A stretch of DNA of 64,000 nt, taken from CAVSJJ01 sp963728395 (GTDB lineage Bacteria > Actinomycetota > Actinomycetes > Actinomycetales > Dermatophilaceae). Location of the stretch: assembly GCA_963728395.1 (NCBI GenBank), contig CAVSJJ010000007.1, forward strand, positions 1 to 64,000, given 5' to 3'. The notes below the pieces were generated by a model. That model was not told the origin of the DNA, did not search any database, and saw only the letters and a program-made list of their open reading frames with translations. The position numbers and the translations under genes were made by a program. This document shows, one piece after another, positions 40,411 to 48,364 of the stretch (the stretch's first letter is position 1; every line of letters starts with the position of its first letter).

Positions 40411-42161
40411 CGCTCTCCCTCGGGTTGCTCGGCGGCCTCGGGGTCGGCGGGGCGCTCCGCGACGAGCACCGTCCCGTCCGGGCCGCGGGTCAGGGTCTGG
40501 TGGACGAGCCACCGCTCGTCGTCCCGGTCCGGGAAGTCGCTGCGCAGGTGGCCTCCGCGGGTCTCCTCGCGGCGGTGGGCGGCATACGACAGGGCCTGAC
40601 CGAGATGGAGGAGGTTCGTCGTCTCCCACGTCCGCGGGCCGGGTTCGGCCTCGTTCGGGTGCAGGTCCGAGAGGGCGGAGAGCGCGACCAACGTCGCCGC
40701 CGTCGACGACGCGCTGCGGACCGGGCCGGAGCCGGACGTCATGGTGCGCTGGACGTCGATCCGGTGGGTGCTGTCGAGTTGGTCGGACCTGCCCGTCGCC
40801 GCGCACGGCATGCGCAGCGGGAGCTCCCCGGCCTCGACCCGGGTCGTGATGTCATCGGCAATCCGGTGCGCGAACACGAGCCCCTCGAGGAGGGAGTTCG
40901 AGGCGAGCCGGTTGGCCCCGTGGACGCCCGTGCACGAGCACTCACCGCATGCGTACAGGCCGGGCAGGGAGGAGCGGCCGAACAGGTCGGTCTCGATCCC
41001 TCCGGAGGCGTAGTGCTGAGCGGGGGCGACGGGGAGCAGGTCGGTCGCCGGGTCGAAGCCCAGCTCACGGCAGCGCCGGACGATCGAGGGGAAGCGGCGC
41101 TCGAGGAACTCCGCCCCGAGGTGGCGGGCGTCGAGGAAGACATGGTCGGTGCCCGTCGCCGCCATCCGGTCGAGGATGGCCCGGGCGACGATGTCGCGGG
41201 GGGCGAGGTCGGCGAGTGGGTGGACGCCCTGCATCAACCGGATCCCGTCGCGGTCGACGAGGACCGCGCCCTCGCCGCGCACGGCCTCGGAGATGAGGGG
41301 CTGCTGTCCCGTCGAGACCTCACCGAGGAAGAGGACCGTCGGGTGGAACTGAACGAACTCGAGGTCGGCCACCCGCACCCCGGCCCGCAGGGCGGCGGCG
41401 ATCCCGTCGCCGGTCGAGACCGACGGGTTGGTCGTCGAGGCGTAGATCTGGCCGAAGCCACCGGTGGCGAGCACGACGGCCCGGGCCGATGCCGCACCGA
41501 CGCCGTCGATCTGCCCCTCGCCGATGACGTGGAGGGTCACGCCGCACACCCCTGCGTCATCGGCCGTCAGCAGGTCGACGACGAGGGCGTGCTCGATGAC
41601 CTCGATGCCGGGGTCGTCCCACACCCGGCGCAGGGCGGTGATGAGGGCGCGGGAGATCTCCCGCCCGGTCGCGTCACCACCGGCGTGGGCGATCCGGTCG
41701 CGATGGTGCCCCCCCTCGCGGGTCAGATCGATCTCGCCCTCGGCGTCACGGTCGAACTGCGCCCCCAGGGCGACCAGCTCCCGAACCCGGTCCGGGCCCT
41801 CGGTGACCAGCGCCCGCACGGCGGTGGCGTCACAGAGCCCGACGCCGGCGACGAGCGTGTCGTGGAGGTGCTCGGCCGCGGAGTCCTCCGGGTCGAGGGC
41901 GGCCGCGATGCCGCCCTGGGCCCACGCGGTCGACCCCTCGTCGAGGACCGTCTTGGTCACGAGGAGGACCTTCTCGACCCGCTCGCGCAGCCGCAGCGCG
42001 CAGGTCAGCCCGGCGATGCCCGAACCGACGACGATGACGTCGGCCGTGACCTGCCAGCCCGGCTCGGGGGCCGTGAGCCACCGGGGCAGCCGGGGCACGG
42101 GTGGCCCGGCTCCGCGTGGCTCGGCTCCGGGTGGCCCGGCCGGGTCGGGGATCGGTGGCAC
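40407..42161 (-). CDS. nadB: L-aspartate oxidase
   Basis: FAD enzyme that oxidises aspartate to iminoaspartate for NAD synthesis. 584 residues. FAD motif VIVVGSGIAGLTCALRLRE, STAWAQGGIAAALDPEDS, LTREGGHHRDRIAHAGGDAT (active site), FVQFHPTVLF, ASGGIETDLFGRSSLPGLYA and CGECSCTGVHGANRLASNSL. The C-terminal helical domain is complete. Start GTG 42161 after 17 bases from the panC stop; a GTATGCCG octamer occupies the gap. Confidence 0.95.
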   Translation of the reverse strand: MPPIPDPAGPPGAEPRGAGPPVPRLPRWLTAPEPGWQVTADVIVVGSGIAGLTCALRLRERVEKVLLVTKTVLDEGSTAWAQGGIAAALDPEDSAAEHLHDTLVAGVGLCDATAVRALVTEGPDRVRELVALGAQFDRDAEGEIDLTREGGHHRDRIAHAGGDATGREISRALITALRRVWDDPGIEVIEHALVVDLLTADDAGVCGVTLHVIGEGQIDGVGAASARAVVLATGGFGQIYASTTNPSVSTGDGIAAALRAGVRVADLEFVQFHPTVLFLGEVSTGQQPLISEAVRGEGAVLVDRDGIRLMQGVHPLADLAPRDIVARAILDRMAATGTDHVFLDARHLGAEFLERRFPSIVRRCRELGFDPATDLLPVAPAQHYASGGIETDLFGRSSLPGLYACGECSCTGVHGANRLASNSLLEGLVFAHRIADDITTRVEAGELPLRMPCAATGRSDQLDSTHRIDVQRTMTSGSGPVRSASSTAATLVALSALSDLHPNEAEPGPRTWETTNLLHLGQALSYAAHRREETRGGHLRSDFPDRDDERWLVHQTLTRGPDGTVLVAERPADPEAAEQPEGER

Positions 42162-42178
42162 GGCGGCATACCGTCCGT

Positions 42179-43093
42179 TCAGGCGCGGGCGGGGAAGGAG
42201 ACGTCCGAGAAGACCTCGAGCGCACCCCCCTCCGGTCCGACGAGCAGGGGCTGGTTGTCGATGAGCCGGGTCGTCCCGACCCGCGCGGCGACGGCGAGCA
42301 GGGCCTCACCGCGGTACCACTCGGGCACGTCCTGGAGCGTGCTCGGGTGGACGAGGACGAGGTAGTCCACGAGGGCCAGCGGCTCGTTGACGAGGATCTC
42401 CCGGGCGGCTCGCCGGATCGCCGACGGCCCGAACGGCGCGGCCTCGGCGCCGGCCCGCAGCGCTCGGGACAGCGAGAGGGCGACCTCGCGGTCGCTGTCG
42501 GTGAGGTAGGTGTTGCGGCTGCTCATCGCGAGCCCGTCCGGCTCGCGCACCGTGGGGACGGACACGATGTCGACGGGGAAGTCGAGGTCGCTGACCATCC
42601 GGCGGATGAGGAGGAGCTGCTGGGCGTCCTTCTGGCCGAAGTAGGCGCTCCGGGCACTGGTGAGATGGAGGAGCTTGCCGACGACGGTGAGGACGCCGTC
42701 GAAGTGGCCGGGCCGGGACGTGCCCTCGAGGATCGCGCCGAGCGGACCGGCCGAGACCCGCACGCCGGGGTCACCCTCGGGGTAGACGACGTCCGGCGTC
42801 GGCGCGAAGACGATGTCGACGCCGGCGGCGGCGCAGATCTCCATGTCGTCGTCGAAGGTCCGGGGGTAGCGGGAAAGGTCCTCCTTGGGCCCGAACTGCA
42901 GCGGGTTGAGGAAGATGGTCACGATGACGTGGGTATGCCGCTCGCGCGCCGCGTGGATGAGCCTCGCGTGCCCGTCGTGGAGCGCACCCATCGTCATGAC
43001 GACGGTGACGTCGCGGCTCGTCAGCCGGGCGCAGGCCACCCGCAGCTCACTGCGGGTGCGCGCGACCGCGGGGGCGGACGTTGCGTCGGTCAC
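42179..43093 (-). CDS. panC: Pantothenate synthetase
   Basis: ATP-dependent ligation of pantoate and beta-alanine. 304 residues. VVMTMGALHDGHARLIHAA (HIGH-like), TIFLNPLQFGPKEDLSRYPR, KLLHLTSARSAYFGQKDAQQ, LLLIRRMVSDLDFPVDIV and MSSRNTYLTDSDR. Start GTG 43093 gives a GTGA overlap with the DUF2520 gene; AGGAG lies 10 bases upstream. The ketopantoate-reductase-like gene is 36 kb away; panB and panD are outside the window. Confidence 0.95.
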   Translation of the reverse strand: MTDATSAPAVARTRSELRVACARLTSRDVTVVMTMGALHDGHARLIHAARERHTHVIVTIFLNPLQFGPKEDLSRYPRTFDDDMEICAAAGVDIVFAPTPDVVYPEGDPGVRVSAGPLGAILEGTSRPGHFDGVLTVVGKLLHLTSARSAYFGQKDAQQLLLIRRMVSDLDFPVDIVSVPTVREPDGLAMSSRNTYLTDSDREVALSLSRALRAGAEAAPFGPSAIRRAAREILVNEPLALVDYLVLVHPSTLQDVPEWYRGEALLAVAARVGTTRLIDNQPLLVGPEGGALEVFSDVSFPARA

Positions 43094-44067
43094 GACGGGG
43101 GGCTCCTGTCTGGTGGCCCGGGCGGATGCGGCGGTTCGGGCGGGTCCGGCGCTCCGGGCGGTTCTGGTGGGCCGGCTGGCCCCTGGTCGGCGAGCGCGGC
43201 GAGGAGCGGCTCGGCCGCCGCGGCACCGAGACGCCCGCTGTCGAGGGCCCGGGTCGCGGTGGCCCGGGCGAGCGCGAGGTAGGTCGCCCGGATCTCGGGC
43301 GAGAGGCGCTGCAGGCGGTGCAGGTGCTCGCTCACCGTACCGACGTCGCCGCGGGCGACCGGCCCGGTGAGCGCGGCATCGCCGAGCCGGAGCGCGTTGT
43401 CGAGCGCGGCCTGGACGAGCGGCCCGAGCACCGCCCTGGGCTCGCTCACCCCGGCCGCCCGCAGCACGTCCATCGCCTGGGCGACGAGGGTGACGAGATG
43501 GTTGGCCCCGTGGGCCAGGCCGGCGTGGTAAGTCCCTCGCTCCTCCTCGGCCACCCAGACCGGCGTCGCGCCGACCTCGATGACGAGCGCCTCGGCGATG
43601 GGACGCAGCTCCTCGGGCGCGGTAATCCCGAAGGCGCAGTCGGCGAGCCGGTCCAGGTCCATCTCCGTCCCGGTGAACGTCATGGCCGGGTGGAGCGCGA
43701 CGGGAAGGACGTGGTGCGGCAGGGCCGGGGCGAGGACGCCGATGCCGTGCCGGCCGGAGGTGTGCACGAGGATCTGGCCGGCCTGCCACCCGCCGGTCGT
43801 CGCGAGCCCGGTGACGAGATCGGCGAGGGCGTCGTCCGGCACGGCGAGGAGCACCAGCTCGGCACCGGCGACGACGTCCGGGACAGCGCGGACCGGCACG
43901 CCCGGCAGGAGCGCCTCGGCCCGGGCCCGGCTCGCCTCGCTGACGGCCGAGACCCCGGTGACCTCGTGCCCCGCACGGCGAAGCGCCGCCCCGAGCACCG
44001 CACCGACCTTGCCGGCGCCGACGACACCGACCTTGAGCCGGGCCGGATGCGCCGTCGGTGAGGTCAC
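43090..44067 (-). CDS. Rossmann-like and DUF2520 domain protein
   Basis: 325 residues. KVGVVGAGKVGAVLGAALRRAG (GxGxxG) opens a Rossmann domain; LVLLAVPDDALADLV and HPAMTFTGTEMDLDRLADCA lead into the DUF2520 helical half, with EERGTYHAGLAHGANHLVTL as its signature. The fold resembles proC and 6-phosphogluconate-dehydrogenase-like enzymes. It sits directly before panC, as in most actinobacteria, so an unknown step linked to pantothenate is likely. The C-terminus is a Pro-rich tail. Start GTG 44067, with TAGCGT 7 bases upstream. Confidence 0.88.
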   Translation of the reverse strand: MTSPTAHPARLKVGVVGAGKVGAVLGAALRRAGHEVTGVSAVSEASRARAEALLPGVPVRAVPDVVAGAELVLLAVPDDALADLVTGLATTGGWQAGQILVHTSGRHGIGVLAPALPHHVLPVALHPAMTFTGTEMDLDRLADCAFGITAPEELRPIAEALVIEVGATPVWVAEEERGTYHAGLAHGANHLVTLVAQAMDVLRAAGVSEPRAVLGPLVQAALDNALRLGDAALTGPVARGDVGTVSEHLHRLQRLSPEIRATYLALARATATRALDSGRLGAAAAEPLLAALADQGPAGPPEPPGAPDPPEPPHPPGPPDRSPPS

Positions 44068-44074
44068 GCAGGGC

Positions 44075-44080
44075 ACGCTA
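44075..44080 (-). promoter_or_regulatory. -10 box of the DUF2520-panC-nadBC operon (leaderless type)
   Basis: TAGCGT on the minus strand, 7 bases before GTG 44067. Confidence 0.6.
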
Positions 44081-44124
44081 CCGCCCGGCCCGGCCCGGGG
44101 TCGCCACCGTCCCGACGTCCCAGG

Positions 44125-44166
44125 CATGACAAGCGTGCTTGACATGTGACAAGCACGCTTGTCATG
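44125..44166. promoter_or_regulatory. 42-bp operator palindrome of the second membrane-protein/XRE module
   Basis: Perfect 17-bp arms CATGACAAGCGTGCTTG and CAAGCACGCTTGTCATG around 8 bases (ACATGTGA). A -35-like TTGACA lies at 44139-44144 and the module's first ATG is 8 bases beyond the palindrome. Confidence 0.85.
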
Positions 44167-44174
44167 GTGGCTCC

Positions 44175-44570
44175 ATGACCACCGCACGCAGCATCACCTG
44201 GTTCAACCGGATCTACCTCGCGGTCTTCGTCGCCGGGGCGGCATGGAGCCTTCTCGAGGGGCAGGTCCTCTTCGGGGCCGCGCTCGCCGCCGGCGCCGGC
44301 GCCGTCGCCGTCAGCATCGTCCGCGCGACCCGCGGCCGCGGCTCCGACTTCGAGCGGGTCAGCGCGGTCCAGCCGTTCGACGAGCGGGACCGCGCGGCCT
44401 CGACGTGGTCCTTCGCCGTCGTCGGGATGGCGGCGATCATCCTCCAGACGGTCGTCCTGCTGACCCAGATCCTCCGCGACGGGCGGGCCGACCTCCTCGT
44501 CGCCGGCGAGTCCCTCTCCCTCTTCGCCGTCTGGGCGGCGGCCGTGTGGGTCGCGGTCCGTCGGGGCTGA
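44175..44570 (+). CDS. Small membrane protein of an XRE-paired module (DUF2178-like)
   Basis: 131 residues, four transmembrane helices in two hairpins: WFNRIYLAVFVAGAAWSLLE, LFGAALAAGAGAVAVSIV, STWSFAVVGMAAIILQTVVL and SLSLFAVWAAAVWVAVRRG, separated by RVSAVQPFDERDRAAS, whose D-E-R-D-R resembles the DUF2178 loop. Start ATG 44175 directly follows the operator palindrome. It is co-transcribed with the short XRE gene 2 bases downstream. Function unknown. Confidence 0.8.
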   Translation: MTTARSITWFNRIYLAVFVAGAAWSLLEGQVLFGAALAAGAGAVAVSIVRATRGRGSDFERVSAVQPFDERDRAASTWSFAVVGMAAIILQTVVLLTQILRDGRADLLVAGESLSLFAVWAAAVWVAVRRG

Positions 44571-44572
44571 AC

Positions 44573-44776
44573 ATGGACAACGACGTCCGGCGCCTGCGCT
44601 CGGACCGTGGCCTGTCCCAGGCAGGGCTCGCCGCCGCCCTCGGCGTCTCCCGGCAGACGGTCAACTCGATCGAGTCGGGACGCTACGACCCGTCCCTTCC
44701 CCTGGCCATCGCGCTCGCCCGCTACTTCGGTACGGCGGTCGAGAACCTCTTCCACCTCGACCGCGTGCCGGACTGA
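44573..44776 (+). CDS. Short XRE-family regulator
   Basis: 67 residues, essentially one HTH domain: LRSDRGLSQAGLAAALGVSR, QTVNSIESGRYDPSLPLAIA and the closing YFGTAVENLFH. This is the short YvaO/DUF-associated type that represses its own membrane-protein operon in Gram-positive bacteria. Start ATG 44573 is 2 bases after the membrane gene stop. Likely binds the 42-bp palindrome upstream. Similar to the XRE at 32604, though gene order is reversed. Confidence 0.9.
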   Translation: MDNDVRRLRSDRGLSQAGLAAALGVSRQTVNSIESGRYDPSLPLAIALARYFGTAVENLFHLDRVPD

Positions 44777-44784
44777 GCGCGGCA

Positions 44785-44790
44785 TAGCCT
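44785..44790 (+). promoter_or_regulatory. -10 box of the MidA-like gene (leaderless type)
   Basis: TAGCCT, 7 bases before ATG 44798. Confidence 0.6.
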
Positions 44791-44797
44791 GGACCCC

Positions 44798-45760
44798 ATG
44801 CGTCCCCTCGGCCCGCCGACCTGGCACGAGGCCTGGCTGGAGGCGCTCTACGGCCCCGCGGGCTTCTACCGTCGCCCGGAGGGGCCGGCCGGTCACTTCC
44901 TCACCTCGACCCACGGCGACCTCGGGCGGGTGTTCGCGCTCGCCGTGGCGGCGCTGGCCGACCGCCAGGGCGTGGGCCGCGTCGTCGACGTCGGCTGCGG
45001 CCGCGGCGAGTTGTTGACCCACCTGCACGCCACCCGGCCGGACCTCGAGCTGACCGGCATCGACATCGTGCGACGGCCGGAGGACCTGCCCGATCCGGTC
45101 GCGTGGCTGGACTCCCCCGGGGGACCGGGCCTGCCGGACGAGCTGGCCGACCTGGTCGACACGCTCGTCATCGCCCACGAGTGGCTCGACGTCGTGCCCT
45201 GCCCTGTCGCCGAGGTCGCCGGCGACGGGGCACTCCGTGAGGTGCACGTCGACCCGGCCACCGGCGCGGAGTCGCTCGGCGACGGCCTCGGCCCGGCCGA
45301 CCTGGCCTGGGTCGAGCGGTGGTGGCCGCTCGACGAGGCCGAGCCGGGCGACCGGGTCGAGGTGGGCCGGACCCGGGACGAGGCGTGGGCCGCCCTCGTC
45401 GGCCGGGTCCGCTCCGGCCTCGTCCTCGCCGTCGACTACGGACACGTCCGCGGCGCGCGGCCCTCGGGCGGGACGCTCGCGGCATACCGGGGTGGACGGC
45501 TCGACACCGCGGTCCCGGACGGCCGCTGCGACCTCACCGCCCACGTCGCTGTCGACTCCCTCGTCCACGACGAGCTTGGCACCCAGCGCGACGCCTTGCA
45601 CGCCCTCGGCTGGAGTGGCGCACGACCCGACCCGCAGCTGGCACGCACCGACCCGTCTGCCTATCTGGCGGCCCTCGCGGGTGCCTCGACGGTCGCGACG
45701 CTGACCGACCGCGCCGGGCTAGGGGGCTTCTGGTGGGTGCTGCGGGAGGTCACCGGCTGA
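44798..45760 (+). CDS. MidA/NDUFAF7-like SAM-dependent methyltransferase
   Basis: 320 residues. FYRRPEGPAGHFLTSTH is the F-Y-x-G-x-H/F-x-T opening of the MidA family; motif I VGRVVDVGCGRGELLTHL, LVIAHEWLDVVPCPVAEV is the (N/H)E-x-L-D-x-x-P motif, and LVLAVDYGHVRGARPSGGTL is the DYG motif. In mitochondria the relative NDUFAF7 dimethylates an Arg of NDUFS2 (complex I), the equivalent of NuoD. An orphan NuoD lies 730 bases downstream, which supports a similar role here. TAGCCT lies 7 bases before ATG 44798. Confidence 0.85.
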   Translation: MRPLGPPTWHEAWLEALYGPAGFYRRPEGPAGHFLTSTHGDLGRVFALAVAALADRQGVGRVVDVGCGRGELLTHLHATRPDLELTGIDIVRRPEDLPDPVAWLDSPGGPGLPDELADLVDTLVIAHEWLDVVPCPVAEVAGDGALREVHVDPATGAESLGDGLGPADLAWVERWWPLDEAEPGDRVEVGRTRDEAWAALVGRVRSGLVLAVDYGHVRGARPSGGTLAAYRGGRLDTAVPDGRCDLTAHVAVDSLVHDELGTQRDALHALGWSGARPDPQLARTDPSAYLAALAGASTVATLTDRAGLGGFWWVLREVTG

Positions 45761-45850
45761 GCCGCCGGCGGACCCGTCGGTCGGCGAACCGGGTTTGTCA
45801 GCGGTCGGGCACTGCGGTGAGACTGAGGTCCAGCCAGGAAGGGACGCACG

Positions 45851-46393
45851 ATGCCGGGACGCACACGACGGATGGCCGCCGTGCTCGCGACCGTGCCGGC
45901 GCTCACCCTCGCCGCCGGGCTCGCCGGCTGCGGCAGCGGATCGACGCCCGGCGCCTCCACGGACTCGCCGGCGACCTCGCTGCCGCCGGAGCCACCGCCG
46001 CCGCCGCAGACCGACGACAAGGGCCGCGGGTACGATCTCGGGACGATCCGCACGATCAAGACCGAGTCCGGGGTGCAGGTCCTCATCCTCGACCGGTGGA
46101 CCGTCAAGAAGGTCTCCGACGCCAAGCTCGCCAAGGACGGCGTCCCCATCCGCAAGTACCGGGTGAAGAAGAGCCCGTACACGAACCAGAACACGACGGT
46201 GACCTTCCGCATCCCCGTCGCCGACCACCCGGTCGTCGTGCTGCGCCACTGCCTGGCCTGGGACGAGCCGCTCCAGGCGAAGTCGACGACGCTCAAGGGG
46301 CTGGCCGCCGCCGGGGGGAAGGACAAGATCCTCCTCGTCACGCTCGACGAGCGCGGCTGGCTGACCTCGGCCCAGAACCTCCCGGGCTGCTGA
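45851..46393 (+). CDS. Putative lipoprotein of unknown function
   Basis: 180 residues. Lipoprotein signal RMAAVLATVPALTLAAGLAG then C (lipobox LAGC near residue 27), a Ser/Thr/Pro-rich linker with PPEPPPPPQ, then a compact domain with VQVLILDRWTVKKVSDAKLA, NTTVTFRIPVADHPVVVLRH and a second Cys pair (one in RHCLAW, one at the very C-terminus, PGC). RBS AGGAAGGG lies 6 bases before the start. I do not recognise the domain. It sits between the MidA-like and NuoD genes and may be attached to membrane respiration only by position. Confidence 0.7.
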   Translation: MPGRTRRMAAVLATVPALTLAAGLAGCGSGSTPGASTDSPATSLPPEPPPPPQTDDKGRGYDLGTIRTIKTESGVQVLILDRWTVKKVSDAKLAKDGVPIRKYRVKKSPYTNQNTTVTFRIPVADHPVVVLRHCLAWDEPLQAKSTTLKGLAAAGGKDKILLVTLDERGWLTSAQNLPGC

Positions 46394-46490
46394 GCGGCGC
46401 GGTCGACCGGCCCGGACCCGCGGCAACCCTCCGGCGAGTCAGGCGAGCCTTCGTGCTGCCCCAGGCAGACGGGTGCGGCACACTGGGCCC

Positions 46491-47693
46491 GTGCCTCTGT
46501 TCTCCGCGCCCCCCGCGCCTTCGACCGAGCCGACCGCGCGTCGCGAGCTGACCGTCGGCGTCGGCGCCGGCGAGCTCGCCACGGCCGACATGACCCTCAA
46601 CATCGGCCCGCAGCACCCGGCCACCCATGGTGTCCTCCGGCTGCGGATCGTCCTCGACGGCGAGCGCATCGTCATGGCCGACCCGGTCATCGGCTACATG
46701 CACCGCGGCGCCGAGAAGCTCTTCGAGGTCCGCGACTACCGGCAGATCGCCATGCTGGCCAACCGGCACGACTGGCTGTCGGCGTTCTCCAACGAGCTCG
46801 GCGTCGTCTCCGTCGTCGAGGAGATGCTCGGCATGGAGGTCCCGCCACGGGCCGTGTGGACGCGCACCCTGCTCGCCGAGCTGCAGCGGGTCCTGAGCGC
46901 GCTCGTCTTCCTCGGGTCCTACCCCCTCGAGCTCGGTGCGATCACGCCGGTCTTCTTCGCGTTCCGCGAGCGGGAGGAGATCCAGGCCGTCCTCGAGGAG
47001 GCCTCGGGCGGGCGGCTGCACTACATGTTCAACCGGGTCGGTGGTCTCAAGGAGGACGTCCCGGCCGGCTGGCTCCAGCGGGTCGAGGCGGCCGTGGCGA
47101 CGGTTCGCCGCCGCCTGCCCGAGCTCGAGGCGCTCCTCGTCGGCAACGAGATCCTGCTCGCCCGGACCCGGGACGTCGGCGTCCTCGACCGCGACACCGC
47201 GATGGCCTACGGCGTGACCGGGCCCATCGGGCGCGCGTCCGGCGTCGATGTCGATCTGCGTCGCGACGCGCCGTATGCGGCATACGCGGAGGTCTTCGCC
47301 CCCGGCGGCGCCGGTCGCGTCGTCACCCGCACCGAGGGCGACAGCCTGGCCCGGCTCGAGGTCCTCATCGAGCAGGTCCACGTCAGCCTCGACATCGCCG
47401 ACCAGTGCCTCTCGGTCCTCGCCTCGCTCCCGCAGGGGCCGGTCAACCAGCGGCTGCCGAAGGTCCTCAAGGTGCCGGAGGGCGACCACTACTTCGCGAC
47501 CGAGAACCCGCTCGGCTTCAACGGCTACTACCTCGTCTCGCGCGGCGAGAAGACCCCGTGGCGGATGAAGCTGCGCTCGGCCTCGTTCAGCAACGTCCAG
47601 TCGCTGACCCGGGTCCTGCCGGGCAACCTCGTCGCCGACATGGTCTCGATCCTCGGCTCGATGTTCTTCGTCGTCGGCGACGTCGACAAGTAG
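46491..47693 (+). CDS. nuoD: NADH-quinone oxidoreductase subunit D-like protein (orphan NuoD)
   Basis: 400 residues of the complex I 49-kDa/[NiFe]-hydrogenase large-subunit family: TLNIGPQHPATHGVLRLRIV, GYMHRGAEKLFEVRDYRQIA, RHDWLSAFSNELGVVSVVE, GPIGRASGVDVDLRRDAPYA and C-terminal NLVADMVSILGSMFFVVGDVDK. Quinone-site His (QHP and HRG) are kept. No other nuo gene is within 20 kb on either side visible here, so this is a second, stand-alone copy. GTG 46491 is chosen: CACACT lies 6 bases upstream, leaderless type. Role uncertain. Confidence 0.9.
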   Translation: MPLFSAPPAPSTEPTARRELTVGVGAGELATADMTLNIGPQHPATHGVLRLRIVLDGERIVMADPVIGYMHRGAEKLFEVRDYRQIAMLANRHDWLSAFSNELGVVSVVEEMLGMEVPPRAVWTRTLLAELQRVLSALVFLGSYPLELGAITPVFFAFREREEIQAVLEEASGGRLHYMFNRVGGLKEDVPAGWLQRVEAAVATVRRRLPELEALLVGNEILLARTRDVGVLDRDTAMAYGVTGPIGRASGVDVDLRRDAPYAAYAEVFAPGGAGRVVTRTEGDSLARLEVLIEQVHVSLDIADQCLSVLASLPQGPVNQRLPKVLKVPEGDHYFATENPLGFNGYYLVSRGEKTPWRMKLRSASFSNVQSLTRVLPGNLVADMVSILGSMFFVVGDVDK

Positions 47694-47712
47694 CCCCGGC
47701 CCCGCCCTGGCG

Positions 47713-47817
47713 CCTCACCCCGCCGGTCAGCAACTCACCCAATTGGGGACTTTTCGACCTCGGGCCTCACCCCGCCGGGGTGCCCTCACGTCAACAACTG
47801 CACTATTGGGGAGTTGT
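47713..47817. repeat. Two diverged copies of an intergenic repeat
   Basis: CCTCACCCCGCCGG occurs at 47713 and 47765; each is followed by a related block with CAACT and TTGGGGA (47731-47750 and 47795-47814). The first block has the palindrome CCCAATTGGG, the second ACAACT...AGTTGT arms. The 185-base gap has no gene. Confidence 0.75.
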
Positions 47818-47878
47818 CGGACCCGGGGGCGAGGGCGGGGAGGTGTCGACGGCGGGCGCGTGCCGTCGGCAGGTCGGG

Positions 47879-48364
47879 TCAGTCGTCGTCGGCATGCCGG
47901 TCGTCGCGCTCCTCGTCCGAGGGCGGCTCGACCCGGCACCAGTGCTGTCCGACGAGACCCGCCACCGACAGCGCGAGCGCGGCGAGAGCGGCGAGCCCGG
48001 TGATGAGCACCCGGTCCTGGTTCGCCACGAGGTCCAGGCCCCGGCCGATGACGGCGAGCTGCCCGCCATACCAGCCGGCGGCGGCCGCCCCGGTCAGCGC
48101 GGCCGCCTGGGACAGGACGACGACCCGGGCCGCGCGCAGCGGGTCCAGCGGCCGGGTGGCGCCGCCGGCGAGGTAGCGGCGGATCGGCCAGGCGAGGATG
48201 AGGACGGCGCCGGCCATCGCGAGCAGCAGAACGATGGCGAGCCAGGGTGGTCGCGGCACGAGCGACCCGCTCGACGTGGTGTAGCGCTGCCAGCCCAGGC
48301 CGGACAGGACGGCCACGACGAGACCGACGAGGACGGCGACCCGGACCCGGACCCCCTGGCGCAT
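47879..48364 (-). CDS. DUF3180 membrane protein
   Basis: 161 residues, four transmembrane helices: VAVLVGLVVAVLSGLGWQRY, PPWLAIVLLLAMAGAVLILAW, VVLSQAAALTGAAAAGWYGG and ITGLAALAALALSVAGLVG, ending in an acidic tail. LDPLRAARVVVLSQAAALTG is the DUF3180 signature. It overlaps folK (TGATG) and is the usual last gene of the folate operon in actinobacteria. Function unknown. Confidence 0.85.
   Translation of the reverse strand: MRQGVRVRVAVLVGLVVAVLSGLGWQRYTTSSGSLVPRPPWLAIVLLLAMAGAVLILAWPIRRYLAGGATRPLDPLRAARVVVLSQAAALTGAAAAGWYGGQLAVIGRGLDLVANQDRVLITGLAALAALALSVAGLVGQHWCRVEPPSDEERDDRHADDD

Noticed and set aside
46491..47693. [NiFe]-hydrogenase large subunit instead of NuoD
   Set aside because: The family is related, but no CxxC nickel motifs are present at either end, so NuoD-type it is.
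47713..47817. A classical rho-independent terminator for nuoD
   Set aside because: The local inverted repeats are short and AT-rich with no T-run; described as a repeat instead.
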